Positions 43,781 through 54,519 of a DNA stretch of 64,000 nucleotides are shown piece by piece (position 1 is the first letter of the stretch; each line of letters begins with the position of its first letter). The translations under genes and the position numbers were made by a program. Source of the stretch: Symsagittifera roscoffensis (Eukaryota > Xenacoelomorpha > Acoela > Convolutidae). Below the pieces are notes generated by a model. That model was not told the origin of the DNA, made no database searches, and saw only the letters and a list, made by a program, of their open reading frames with translations. The stretch lies in contig NC_087065.1 in assembly GCF_963678635.1 (NCBI RefSeq), positions 52,641,858 to 52,705,857 of the forward strand. Direction: 5' to 3'.

Positions 43781-46700
43781 GTGAAAAAGCGACAACTGAA
43801 GGAGACTCTAGCAGCAGTGTGGATGTGTTTCTGCATAGTGTCTCTCGTTCTAATCAGCACCATATCCGAGACCAGTTACTATTACATCATATACATGGTC
43901 TTCTTCCTCGTCTTCTCCGGATTCACCATTTTCAAACTCATCATCCAAAAGAAAATTCCAGACTTCGAGGGCTTCTTGCGTCTTCTTCTCTTTTACTCAA
44001 TGGTGGTTTTTCTAGCTTTCTACACTCTCAACTTCGATTTTGTTCACAGTAATGGCAACGTCGAAAAATTCCTTCATGACAACGGCCTCTCTCCCTCCTT
44101 TCAAAACGTAATTCCGATCGCAGTTCTGCTTGTTGCGATTAAAATCCAGTTCGACTTCTTCAGTGTAGATTTCCATAGTTTCATGCAAGAGTTAGCCGAA
44201 GGCAACGCGCGTCCATCTTCCGTCGAGGAATTACCCGCGAAAAACGCAAATGTTAAATTAGCTGCGAAAATCCAGCGGTTTTTCAGTGAGTTGGCTGAAC
44301 TAATTTGGTTAGCAGCTGCAGTTCACATGAATAAAATCATTCTAATAGCGTTGATGTGTGCTATTTTACACGAGAGGTCGGCCTTTAACTTCGTTCTACT
44401 AATCGGGTTCTGCTGTCTGTGCCAATTCAGCAGTCAGTTCCAAAAAATAACCCAAAACGTGTTGTTCATTTTATGTTGCTCTGTGATAATCTTGCGCATG
44501 CTTTACGCAACCAGTCTAAATACGCTATTCAATACCGACAACTTTGCAAACTGTTCATCGTCGGAAAATGATGAGGATCCGAATGCTATTTTTCCCTGGA
44601 CGAAGAGTATCTATCGCTGGATTGGCCTGGAAATGAAAAACCAGGATCTTGATTCGCTTCTTGATAGTTCGGTTCCTTTAGATTATCTGTGGCCCTATCT
44701 GATTGTAATTACACTCGCCCTTCTGAACGCATTAATTGGGTTCAGAATGAATGCAAAGGTTGCCAAATTAGGCCGGAAGCGAGAATTCGCGGAAAGTTTG
44801 AGTTATGACGCTTCAGCGGAGAGATACAATAATGACCAACATACTTTGGAGTATTGCTTGCAATACAGAGTTTTGTTTCCGAGAATCAACAGGAAAAACG
44901 CCGACGAGGGTTTTACGAACATGTTTCTGTATTTTGTTAACTTCGGATTTTATAAGTTTGGATTGGAAACTGTGATACTATTTGTCGTGATTTTGGCCGG
45001 AAAAGTCGGAGATTTTTTCTCTGTTTTCCACATTCTGTTCTTGATTCCTATGATTATCTGCCGGAGAAATCAATTGAAGATGTATGCCAAAATATTTGCT
45101 TTATATTCAGCGATGGTATTATTGATTAAATATTTGCTACTACTCTGGTTGCCACCATTTGAAACATTCTGTGGCTCTTCGTTTTTAGAATGGATCCAAG
45201 ATGAATCCCAAAACTCGGAGTCCATAAAAGGTTTGAATCGTTTCTTCTTTCTCTATGACTTCAGTGGGCACTCTTCTTATGACTTGAGTTTGTCTGATTT
45301 GTATGCCGATATGATGCTGTTAATTATACTCCGCTCTTTTCTGAAGAATCTCAAGGCAGAAATAATCGATCACACATTGCGCGAATCGGCCGGCAATAAC
45401 GAGGACTGTCTTGAGGAACCTGACATGGCACGGTGCCAATATGGTCGAGGTGTGACCAACCGGATTATTTATTCCACAACTAATTTTCTCACTGAGCAAA
45501 AACATCCAATGAACGTGTTAAAGAAGGTTTTGTTTATGCATGGAATTTGGTTCACGTACTTTTTTGTCTGTTTCTGTGGTTTGCAGACTTATGACATTTT
45601 AGGAGCGCCTTTTATTGGATTTTCTGTGTATCTTCTTTGGCTAGGCCAAGATGTGGCTTTGAAAACTCGGCCGAACACTTACAAATTTGTAAACAGAGTT
45701 TTACTTTTTGTTGTTCTGGTCGCTTCTTTTCGGGTAATGATGCAAGTCGGAGGCTTTTACTGCACTGATTTTCCCAGCTTAGCTACTCTCGAAAGTTTTA
45801 TTGAGATACTTGATATGAGAGTGTTGTCTAAGTATGATCTCTATATCACTAGTAGCAATCTGAAATGTGACGGGTTGTTTGATTATTCCTGTATTATCTC
45901 CTGGGAAAGTACCTGCATAATGATACTTTTGATTCAACGACGTATTTTTATTAGTCACTATTATGATTTCGTAATTGAGGAGTCCATTGTATTTCGCGAT
46001 CTTTCAGAAGCAGGTGGCAAATTGGTCGAAAAATTTAACAAGCAAGACATTGCAGCGGCCATTGCTTACAGAAACCAGATTACTCAAGAGCTAGAGAGTC
46101 AAATATCGGCCATTCGAAACCGAAATAAAAACTCTGGATCTTGGTATGAACCGAAGAACCATTTGGACGCGATCTTTAATGGATCCAGATTTTTCAGCGA
46201 TTCGACCGATCCGCATGATTCTTCCAATGAGACAAGACGCAAAAGCTTTAAAAGACCATCCTCAGGGCCATCTTACAGTTACAACAGCTCTTCTGAAACA
46301 GGTAACCAATGGATCCCGTACATAGAGAAAATCAAGGAAAAGACTCTTGATAGATGTTTTCCACGTGAACCAGTCATGAACACAAGCTCGATAATTGAAG
46401 AAAAAATTGGAAACCAAGCCACTGAAGTTGAGGATTCTAAGAATGACGATATTGAAGTTGTTTCACATTTTAAATCCCAAGAGAATGATGCAGATCCACT
46501 TGCACAGCATGATGCTCCAAGTACCAGTAGTGCACATGAGGAAACCTTAGAAGAAATTGTGGAAACGGGATCTTTTGCAAACGATGATGATATCTCAATT
46601 CAAACAAGTCAAACTCAACTGACTGAAAATTCAGAAGTAGAAAGTTTGGAAACTGGTCCACCAACCGGGATGAAAAAGATTATGCTTCTGACAACTTATG

Positions 46701-49405
46701 CCGTCTTCAGAGTGTTAGCCGAAATTGGTTATATTTTCGATCAGGGTTCTATTGCTTTCCATCGGATTTTGTTAAGTCTTGAACAACAACGGTCGAAGCG
46801 TAAAGGATTTCTAGAAACTTTGACAATGGACAAGTTGGAAAATGACCTAGAAGACCGCGTGACTTCAAATAATTATGTTTGTGTTGATATGACTGGGGAC
46901 ACTTTGGATGATTTTTCTAGGAAGCCCTCACGCTTTCAGCAGCATTTGGATTCAGAGCAAGCGTTCAATATTTATGTGCTTTTTATTAGAGATTTCTGGT
47001 TATCTTTCTATCAGTTTCTGATTTCGCAAACTGATCATTTTTGCTACTTCTTAATAGGCATTGTAGTGGTGTTGAATGGCTCAATTATGGACATGTCTCT
47101 GTCTATAATTACTATAACTTGGGGTCTCTTATCCAAACCCAGACCAACGAAGAGATTCTGGAAAGTGATCATTTTCTACACTACGGTGATTATTTTTGTA
47201 CAATGGTTCTTCCAGACTAATATTTTCGAATTCAACCGGGATGATGGAGTTTCAGCTCCGGTCTGGATGGAAACCCTAATTGGGAATCTGGATACAACCG
47301 ACTCCTATGTGTACGTGTTGCTGCTTCTAGTTGCTCTCTGTTTCCATAGAAACATCCTACTGAGCTATGGCCTGTGGTCGTCTTATTCAAGTAACAGAAG
47401 TGAACAAGAAAGCTACAATCGAGAATTTCTGGCTGAGTCATTTGATAAAAGAACCCGAGGAACAAGTGAGCAGTCACTTAACTATGACTCATCAGTCGAT
47501 AAACAAAAGGAGCGAAAAATGTCGGTCCATGAAAGTTCCGTTGACATGGCTACAGGATTAAGATGCACAGATAGCACTACAAATCTTGTCAAAAAATCAT
47601 CATACTGGGTTGATTTTAAATATTGGGCTTTGGATGTGAAAAACGAATGCAAATATTTCACAAGGCAAATTTTGGACTGTAACAAAACTGCAATTCGAGA
47701 CGTGTATGTACCCATGTTTATTTTTGACCTTCTAGGGTACGTGATAGTGACATTGGGTTATTCTGGGTTCTCGGAATCTGGACAGGGCTCATCAATAATC
47801 GAAAGTCTGTTAAATAATTCGGTTCCTTTTTATTTTCTCATTATCATATTGATACTTTTCGCCTTCACAATGATTGACAGACTGGCTTATTTGACTAAAA
47901 ACGTGCTGACTAAACTTGTGGGCTTCATAGCTCAGGTTATTTTAGTTCACGTGTGGCTTATTTTGCTGAATCCGCTCATCAACGAATCCACTTTCCATTC
48001 AAACTCGAGTGCTTTGTTGTTCTACTTAGTACGGTGGATTTACTGGGTAATTTCAGCCTATCAAATAAAATGTAGCTTCCCTGTACGTGTTTTGGGCAAT
48101 TGTTTCTCGAAAAGGTACAACAAAGTGTGCAAACTATTGATGCTTGTGTTCTTTAATGCCCCTTTTCTGTTTGAATTGCGAGTTATTATGGATTGGGTGT
48201 TCACGCCGACCACGCTGAAATTCAAGAGGTGGTTAGAAGTCGAAGACGCATTCGTGAAAACTTTCTTGATCAAATGCGAACGAGCGGATGAAATAAGTGA
48301 TTTCCGAAAACGCGGCGAAGTCCAAAAAGCTTTCCCATCTAAAACAGTCTATCTGGTTATTTTTATGGCTCTCGTTCTTGTAATTTGGGCGCCAATTTTG
48401 CTGTTCTCATTCGTAAACGAAACAAAAATTTCGACAGATATCCGATATGCTGCTATTGATTTGCAACTAGGCAGCTTCGAACCAATTTTCAAGTCCAGTT
48501 TCACGACAGCTCACAACGGTAACTTCGCTAATGCGAGTTATTTGGCAGCTGCGAATGGATATGTTACAAGTTCTCTTTCGAGTGATACTCAGACTGCAAA
48601 GGTGATCGTTTTCAACCCCAGTGCACAGACAATTTGGTCTATCACACCGCCTGCAAGAAAATCTCTGTACTCTGACCTATTGACATGCGACCGGTTCGAG
48701 TTGACAATCGGAATTGATATAACACGTCGATCTGAATCTTCAGATGCAACTATAACACAACCGCAAGCGTCAACACAGGTTAGAACTGAGTTAGATATCA
48801 AAACATGCCGCGCGCTAGCGTGCATGATAAAACTGAACAACTCAAATTACAACGAAAATGATGCATTTTGCGATTCTTCGAATCCCGTTGAGCAAGTTGA
48901 ATTAAAGAACGTTTTGCCAGTTTTCTACGATGTTGACAATGATGGAAACATGAACCAGTTGTCGCTTCTCAGCTCCTATAACGCAAGCTTGTCCTACCTC
49001 TCTATCAACATATCATTGCAGAATGACAACGAAACTAGTTCCATGCAATGGTGGAATGTAGATGTAGCACATGCTACATTACGACAGCTGCTAATCGTGA
49101 CCTTCGACGATAAAGTAGTCCCACAAGTTTTCAATTCTCTGGCCAGTTACGGAATCGTGGGACTGTACATCACGTTTGTAATTGTGGCGGCCAGCAAAAT
49201 TAAAGCGGCATTCAGTAACTATTCCGAAGCGATCATGTTCCAGGAACTTCCGAATGTCGATATTATCCAGAAACTGGTCCTGGAGATGTACATGTGTAGG
49301 GAAATGAAGCATTTCGAATTGGAAGAAGATTTGTACTCCCAGCTACAATACCTCTATAGATCTCCAGCAAGTATGATAGATAGCACAAAGTTCAAACCGG
49401 AGTGA
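43781..49405 (+). CDS. Piezo: PIEZO gene 2, last exon (residues 567-2440, stop)
   Basis: The acceptor CCATCATCAG ends at 43780. The first codons (GTGAAAAAGCGA, VKKRQLKETLAAVWMCFCIV) align with gene 1 LQRVREIASAVWMSICIV. The exon holds the rest of the PIEZO channel subunit, by predicted residue:
- blade helices with IKIQFDFFS;
- RVLFPRINRKNADEG;
- HGIWFTYFFV and LLWLGQDVAL (about 1155-1195);
- beam QRRIFISHYYDFV (1285);
- LLSKPRPTKRFW (about 1690);
- VRWIYWVISAYQIKC, RVLGNCFSKRYN, anchor FELRVIMDWVF, outer helix APILLFSFVN;
- cap with extra Cys and several N-glycosylation sequons;
- inner helix SYGIVGLYITFVIV (about 2354);
- IMFQELPNVD (2384) and FELEEDLYSQLQYLYRSP.
The acidic linker near 1370-1500 is longer than and unlike that of gene 1. 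The stop is at 49403. Confidence 0.97.
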   Translation: MKKRQLKETLAAVWMCFCIVSLVLISTISETSYYYIIYMVFFLVFSGFTIFKLIIQKKIPDFEGFLRLLLFYSMVVFLAFYTLNFDFVHSNGNVEKFLHDNGLSPSFQNVIPIAVLLVAIKIQFDFFSVDFHSFMQELAEGNARPSSVEELPAKNANVKLAAKIQRFFSELAELIWLAAAVHMNKIILIALMCAILHERSAFNFVLLIGFCCLCQFSSQFQKITQNVLFILCCSVIILRMLYATSLNTLFNTDNFANCSSSENDEDPNAIFPWTKSIYRWIGLEMKNQDLDSLLDSSVPLDYLWPYLIVITLALLNALIGFRMNAKVAKLGRKREFAESLSYDASAERYNNDQHTLEYCLQYRVLFPRINRKNADEGFTNMFLYFVNFGFYKFGLETVILFVVILAGKVGDFFSVFHILFLIPMIICRRNQLKMYAKIFALYSAMVLLIKYLLLLWLPPFETFCGSSFLEWIQDESQNSESIKGLNRFFFLYDFSGHSSYDLSLSDLYADMMLLIILRSFLKNLKAEIIDHTLRESAGNNEDCLEEPDMARCQYGRGVTNRIIYSTTNFLTEQKHPMNVLKKVLFMHGIWFTYFFVCFCGLQTYDILGAPFIGFSVYLLWLGQDVALKTRPNTYKFVNRVLLFVVLVASFRVMMQVGGFYCTDFPSLATLESFIEILDMRVLSKYDLYITSSNLKCDGLFDYSCIISWESTCIMILLIQRRIFISHYYDFVIEESIVFRDLSEAGGKLVEKFNKQDIAAAIAYRNQITQELESQISAIRNRNKNSGSWYEPKNHLDAIFNGSRFFSDSTDPHDSSNETRRKSFKRPSSGPSYSYNSSSETGNQWIPYIEKIKEKTLDRCFPREPVMNTSSIIEEKIGNQATEVEDSKNDDIEVVSHFKSQENDADPLAQHDAPSTSSAHEETLEEIVETGSFANDDDISIQTSQTQLTENSEVESLETGPPTGMKKIMLLTTYAVFRVLAEIGYIFDQGSIAFHRILLSLEQQRSKRKGFLETLTMDKLENDLEDRVTSNNYVCVDMTGDTLDDFSRKPSRFQQHLDSEQAFNIYVLFIRDFWLSFYQFLISQTDHFCYFLIGIVVVLNGSIMDMSLSIITITWGLLSKPRPTKRFWKVIIFYTTVIIFVQWFFQTNIFEFNRDDGVSAPVWMETLIGNLDTTDSYVYVLLLLVALCFHRNILLSYGLWSSYSSNRSEQESYNREFLAESFDKRTRGTSEQSLNYDSSVDKQKERKMSVHESSVDMATGLRCTDSTTNLVKKSSYWVDFKYWALDVKNECKYFTRQILDCNKTAIRDVYVPMFIFDLLGYVIVTLGYSGFSESGQGSSIIESLLNNSVPFYFLIIILILFAFTMIDRLAYLTKNVLTKLVGFIAQVILVHVWLILLNPLINESTFHSNSSALLFYLVRWIYWVISAYQIKCSFPVRVLGNCFSKRYNKVCKLLMLVFFNAPFLFELRVIMDWVFTPTTLKFKRWLEVEDAFVKTFLIKCERADEISDFRKRGEVQKAFPSKTVYLVIFMALVLVIWAPILLFSFVNETKISTDIRYAAIDLQLGSFEPIFKSSFTTAHNGNFANASYLAAANGYVTSSLSSDTQTAKVIVFNPSAQTIWSITPPARKSLYSDLLTCDRFELTIGIDITRRSESSDATITQPQASTQVRTELDIKTCRALACMIKLNNSNYNENDAFCDSSNPVEQVELKNVLPVFYDVDNDGNMNQLSLLSSYNASLSYLSINISLQNDNETSSMQWWNVDVAHATLRQLLIVTFDDKVVPQVFNSLASYGIVGLYITFVIVAASKIKAAFSNYSEAIMFQELPNVDIIQKLVLEMYMCREMKHFELEEDLYSQLQYLYRSPASMIDSTKFKPE

Positions 49406-49644
49406 GAATCAAAGATATTTATTATTTTCCTATTTGTTATTTAGTCTTAATCAGGATTGAGTTCACTTTCTTTCTTAATCTAATTGGCTTAAAATATGGT
49501 TATGATACATTTGGTTACAAGACTTAAAGTCAAATGCGTAGTTCGAAATGTGCGTGTAAACACTCTTCACCGTATCGATTATCAAAGTTTTTAAAAGATA
49601 TAAAAGCTCTTTGTTTCGTAACGCGGATTCAATATCAAATTTTC

Positions 49645-49650
49645 AATAAA
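49645..49650 (+). other. Candidate polyadenylation signal of PIEZO gene 2
   Basis: AATAAA lies 240 bases after the stop codon and is followed by a T-rich stretch. It is the first exact AATAAA I find after the stop; the real 3' end is unverified. Confidence 0.4.
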
Positions 49651-49659
49651 AAATTTTTC

Positions 49660-51400
49660 TGCTTTTGAGAAAAGCTTAATGATATAAAACCCTTTTCTCT
49701 TGAAAATCGGATTCGAAATTTTTCAACAAGTTTTCAACAAAGATTTCTCATTTTTGAGAACAGCTGGTCTGAGCAGTTTCGTGTTTCAGAGTGAATTTCT
49801 CTGGAAGCGGATAAACATTATCTAATTTTATCTTCCACTCTAATTTTTACCACTGTTTAGATTGTTATTCCGGCGAAGTGGGGAAAAAACTCTGTTCTAC
49901 TTATGGTTATTTCTTGTTTTTGTCTGCCCCCAAACCATCTCATAGAGGGTCAAGCGTGGCATCAATTTGTAGGCCGTGATATGGAATCCAAAAAATAACC
50001 AAAAAAAAATTCCATGTCAAGAGAACTGGTCTGAATTTTTCTAATTTCAGATTAAATGTCAGAAGTTTTACAAAAAAACACGATGAAAGGCTGACCTCCT
50101 AATTTGTTTCTATTACAACATTCATGTTATTTAAGACATTTTAATTTCATTTTATTGCAGTTGTAATCGCACCTGATTAAATCGTTGTGAATAAACGAAA
50201 GTAACTGGAAACTTGGTTTAAAAAAATGAGTTTTTGTGTTAGGTTTTTTAAAATTCTATTCTCTAAATTCGGTTTTCCAGTTTTCTGATTTTTTTGACCG
50301 TATAGTTTTTTTCTAAAAAAGTAGAAAACAATGTAACTGTGAAGTTTTGATTAAGTCTAAATCATTTTTCGCAGTTTTTCTAACTTTTATAAAAAAAAAT
50401 ATTTTTTATTATTTTTGCTGCAATATTACCAAAATGCTCCGAAATTGCTATGGCCTCAAATTTTTGCACAGGTTGTAGCGCTAACAGTTACTTTAATAAC
50501 ACCAAAGCTTTCATTTCATCAAGATCAATAAAAAATTTCAAAGCGAATTTTGAGAGGTTGGCAGAGGAAAAGAGCCAACTAATTTGAGATTGTTTTTTTT
50601 CTTGGTTGTCATGTTTTGTGCTGTGTTTTTCCAGCTTGATTTTGTGGCTCATAGTTGCGCAGGCTAGCAAAATGATGCACAGGCCAGCACAAACTTAGTG
50701 TAAGTGCTAAGAAATTTAAAAACGTTTAAAAGCTAATGAGTTTTCTTTATTGGATTTTACTCGGCTAAAATAAAAGCTGAGCAGCTCTTTTAACGGCTGA
50801 TTTTATGTTTTTCTACAATGTGTTACTAAATTATTTTCGAATGGTCTGGTATGGGTATGAAAGTAGTAACATGTTTTTGATTTGATGTGATTGATCAACC
50901 AAACAATCTACCTCCCCCTTAGTGACCTACCGTATAATGTCCTCCCGAAGCATTTGAAAAGTCATTCCGCTTAAAATATTCATTTTAAACACGCGCGCTG
51001 AATTTACTGCTGGAGAAAATTTTCTTACCGAAAATTTTTTTATCCTGTTAATAGCGTAAAATATTAATCATAATTTGGTAGCGATTGATTGTTTTTGACG
51101 AATTAGATCAATTTATTTTGCCCTCGAAGTCAATTTCTGAAGACCCGTTATTTTATCCCCCTATAGGTTGAGCGGAATTGTACTGGTCATCCGATTTGAT
51201 TTATACTTCTTGAAATTAATACTTTTTAAAAGCCCATGTTTAAGAATAACGAAACGTCACATATATTGTTGAAGATTTACTTCCAAAGCTGATTTTCTTT
51301 ATTTTGTGTGTTTTTGGTATTCACTGAAAATTCCTGCTTAGAACTATTTTTGCAATTTCAACAAATTTCTACATTTACCATTATTACTTTTTTACATGGG
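49660..51400. other. Downstream of PIEZO gene 2, nothing recognised
   Basis: AT-rich sequence with short unsupported ORFs and no shared repeats that I can see. Confidence 0.4.
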
Positions 51401-51401
51401 T

Positions 51402-52520
51402 GAAGTCCCATTTGTACCAAGGATCATTTCTATCAAGATTAAAATCAGTCCAAGTTATACCAAAATTTTTCATCTCGATTTCTGATCGGTCGTATTGTAA
51501 GTCAACGAATAATTAAATTACTTTTCAGCTGCTCAAAAAGAATAAAAAACCAGCAGAATAGGGACAGCCGCAGTCGCGCCAGAGTGTTGCGAGCTTGCCA
51601 CCAGAGGGCAGGATTTTATACGAAAATTAGAGTTCGTTCTTGCCGCGACGCAACCAGTGCCCTCAAATCAAGAGCTTTGAAATGATCGGCTTAGTAGTTG
51701 TTAGCCAATTGAATTTTTTGGTACTAGCGCGATTGGTCTTTTATTTGTTACAAATAGGACTGATTTTTCATTTTGGTACTTGTGAATACAACCCGAAACA
51801 ACGTTCTGAACGAGACAATCGAACTGTGCAGTGTGTAGTTTTCTTGACATCTATCATGTTTAACGTTCATTTAACATGTGAAACGTTCAGCGAGTGAATT
51901 GAACTGTTCAGTGTGATATCCTTGTTAAATAAGCTTTCTTTAAATGATAGCTTTGTTCAAATCTCCTATAAAACACACCATTCAGAAAAATAACTGCAGA
52001 TAATGCAAATTGGTTTTCTTAGACCTAGAGAAACCTGATAAGTCATCCAAGTAGAGTTAATTTCATATTGGATACCTGAGAACGGTGGGTATTCACAAGT
52101 ACCAAAAAGGAAAATCAATCCCATTTCGACCAAAAATAGAAAATCAATCGCGTTAGCACCAAAAAGTATTCATTTGGCCGACGACTACTAAACCGACTAA
52201 CTTAAGCTCTTCATTAAAGGTTGCCGGAGCGCGCGCGTCGCCGCTTCGCGGTGAAAACTAGCTCTAATTTTTGTATGGAGTCTCACCCTCTGTTGGCGAG
52301 CTTGTAACACGTGGGCGCGACTGCGGTGTGCGGTGATCATTATTCTTATTCTGCTGGTTAATTTTATACTGTTTGAACAGTAGAAGATTAATTTAGTAAT
52401 GCGTTAGCTTATAATTTGACTAATCAAAAATTGAGTTGAAAACTTTTGGTGCAAATGGGACAGATTTTTCGTTTCGGAATAACTTAAATTAACCTTGATG
52501 CAAATGGGACTTCACCGTTG
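51402..52520. mobile_element. Large fold-back element, about 1.1 kb, arms of roughly 390 bp
   Basis: The two halves are imperfect reverse complements. The outer ends are GGTGAAGTCCCATTTG at 51403 and CAAATGGGACTTCACC near 52500-52516. In the middle of the arms CCAGCAGAATA with CGCAGTCGCGCC (about 51551-51580) pairs with GGGCGCGACTGCGG and ATTCTGCTGG (about 52313-52360). Closer in, GGTACTAGCGCGATTGGTCT (about 51719) pairs with ATCGCGTTAGCACC (about 52144), and TTGGTACTTGTGAATAC (about 51773) pairs with GTATTCACAAGTACC (about 52090). No ORF is credible. This is probably a fold-back DNA transposon relic, family unknown. Confidence 0.7.
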
Positions 52521-53590
52521 TTTCATCTCGCAAGAAAAACTAGTGTTACTCTGCTAACTCGAAAAAGTTTACTCCGCTGGAAAAAAGCTGCAGATAACAA
52601 AAACTGATCTTTTCGGACCCAAAATAACTTATTGGCCTTGAAATCAAATACTGGTTTTTCTATTGTGGGTAGCTGAGGACAGTTTCTCTCGTAGCAGGTA
52701 AAATTCTATGGAAGTTCGCGAAATTTCTAAAATGGCTCTAGAAAGTAGTTTTTTAGTAATATCATCAGGTTGCGTTTAATTTTGTACCCGATCTGTTTTT
52801 GGCTCAGGTTTTCTGGTGATTCCAAATATATATTTTTTAAACAAGTAAGTGAATGTTTTTAGCAAGATTGTTTTGACAACATTTTAAAGTCATTTTCTAG
52901 AATTGTTTTTACCAACTGGGTGTCTGCTTAGTTGGATCACATCTTTTTGAAAACTTTGCAAGTTTGCTAACTTTTTGATAATTCAAGCACCATAAAGAAA
53001 AGAGCACCCTGAATTATTCATTGGGATTGATATTAAGAAAAACCATACGTTCTCTTTAAACAGTTTGTTCGGACTATTCATTTAACTTTGTATTTTTTCA
53101 TAGGTAGTTATCAAAAAAAATTATAAATACAGGTTATTTCATATATAGTGGGAAAGAAAACAACGCAACTAGAAAAAAGACTTGAGAATAAAAAAGGACG
53201 ACGTTTTTTTAAAAATAAATTGAATTGGTTACTATGTTAGTTTTTGCCCGGAGTTTGTGATGTACTCAATTGTTTTCCTCCGAAAAAGTCACAAAAGTTT
53301 GCTTAAAACGCAAAAAACTACAAAAAGCTCATTTTGAGACGCTCTAATTGAAAAGTCTGGTTTCTCTGATAGGGTAGCTGAGAATATTTGCGCATGGTTG
53401 TTGTCAAAATGCTGTTCAAATTCGAAGTATGTGATGTCCAAAATTATCCTCAAAAACAAGCCTTTAAGATGTAAAAACCTAATTTAGAAACACCACAGTA
53501 GAAGCACATTTGTTTCAATTGATCAAAAACATTTCACTCAGCCAACCCTTTGGTATTACTTTATGACGTCCATTTGTCGCTGAACAACCT
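52521..53590. other. No gene or clear repeat seen
   Basis: AT-rich spacer. No coding signal is supported. Confidence 0.4.
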
Positions 53591-53594
53591 CAAA

Positions 53595-53765
53595 ATTTTT
53601 CTAAAGGCGCCTTTGGCGCCAATAAGACTTATTTTGAGGTGGGAGCGCGCCCCGAAAAAGGCGTATTTGTTTGGTCAAAATTTTCCAAAAAGTGCCAAAA
53701 AACGCCTTTTTTAGCCTGTTTTATAAAAACCATCGAGAGCTCGGAAAATCAAATTGCTCAAGTTA
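53595..53765 (+). repeat. Internal fragment of hAT-type MITE
   Basis: TTTTTCTAAAGGCGCCTTTG followed by GCGCCAATA, then GGGAGCGCGC and CGAGAGCTCGGAAAATCAA, match the interior of the 32538-32963 element in the same order. Both terminal inverted repeats are missing. Confidence 0.55.
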
Positions 53766-54289
53766 CCCTTCAATCAAGGTAGTGAAATTGAAACACTTGT
53801 AGAACTTCAGTTTAGTAGCAGTTTTTTTTTGTTAAATACGGAATCATTTTTGACAGTGCATTATCTTAACCCAAGAATCCTTTACTCCCATAGCTGGTCA
53901 ACGCATTGTTCAGTTCTTGCTTAATCTACTGATTAACATCGTTCAAATTATCACTTTAAAGAACTGCGTTTTTTTTTTATTATAGAGTCTTATTCACGTG
54001 AAAGGACTGCTTCTCATATTGCAAGCAATAAAAATGTTTAGCTTTATTTTTTTGGGAGTAAACTGGTTTTCTTTCATGGTTACTATCACGGAACCAGGAG
54101 ATTTTGACTGAAAATTGAAATATAAAAGCTTGCTTCAGGTGGACCTTACTAAGTATTGTTTGCATTGTTTTCGATTCCGGTCTCGACTAATCAATTCCCT
54201 CCTTTTCTTTCCCGTTTGCTTTATACTTTTCAGGCTGTAAAAGATGTTTTTGCAAGATTGTGTAATATAAGAAGTGTTCATTTAAAAAA

Positions 54290-54512
54290 GTATCTGAATC
54301 GTTATCACCAGCGGTTCTTAGATCTTCTTTGTTAAGTTTCTGGAGCGCATTCTTTGAACGATTCCTAAAATGAGATTTTTCGTTGATTAATGAATTATCG
54401 CCGATAATTCATTAATCAACAAAAAATCTCATTTTAGGAATCGTTCAAAGAATGCGCTCCAGAAACTTAACAAAGAAGATCTAAGAACCGCTGGTGATAA
54501 CGATTCAGATAC
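54290..54512. repeat. Nearly perfect palindrome, arms of 111 bp with a 1-nt centre
   Basis: GTATCTGAATCGTTATCACC at 54290 has its exact reverse complement ending at 54512, and the pairing continues inward to a single unpaired C at 54401. By eye I find one mismatch in 111 pairs (near 54381/54421). Such identity means either a recent inverted duplication or an artefact of library or assembly. The arms contain no ORF. Confidence 0.9.
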
Positions 54513-54519
54513 CGTTTTT

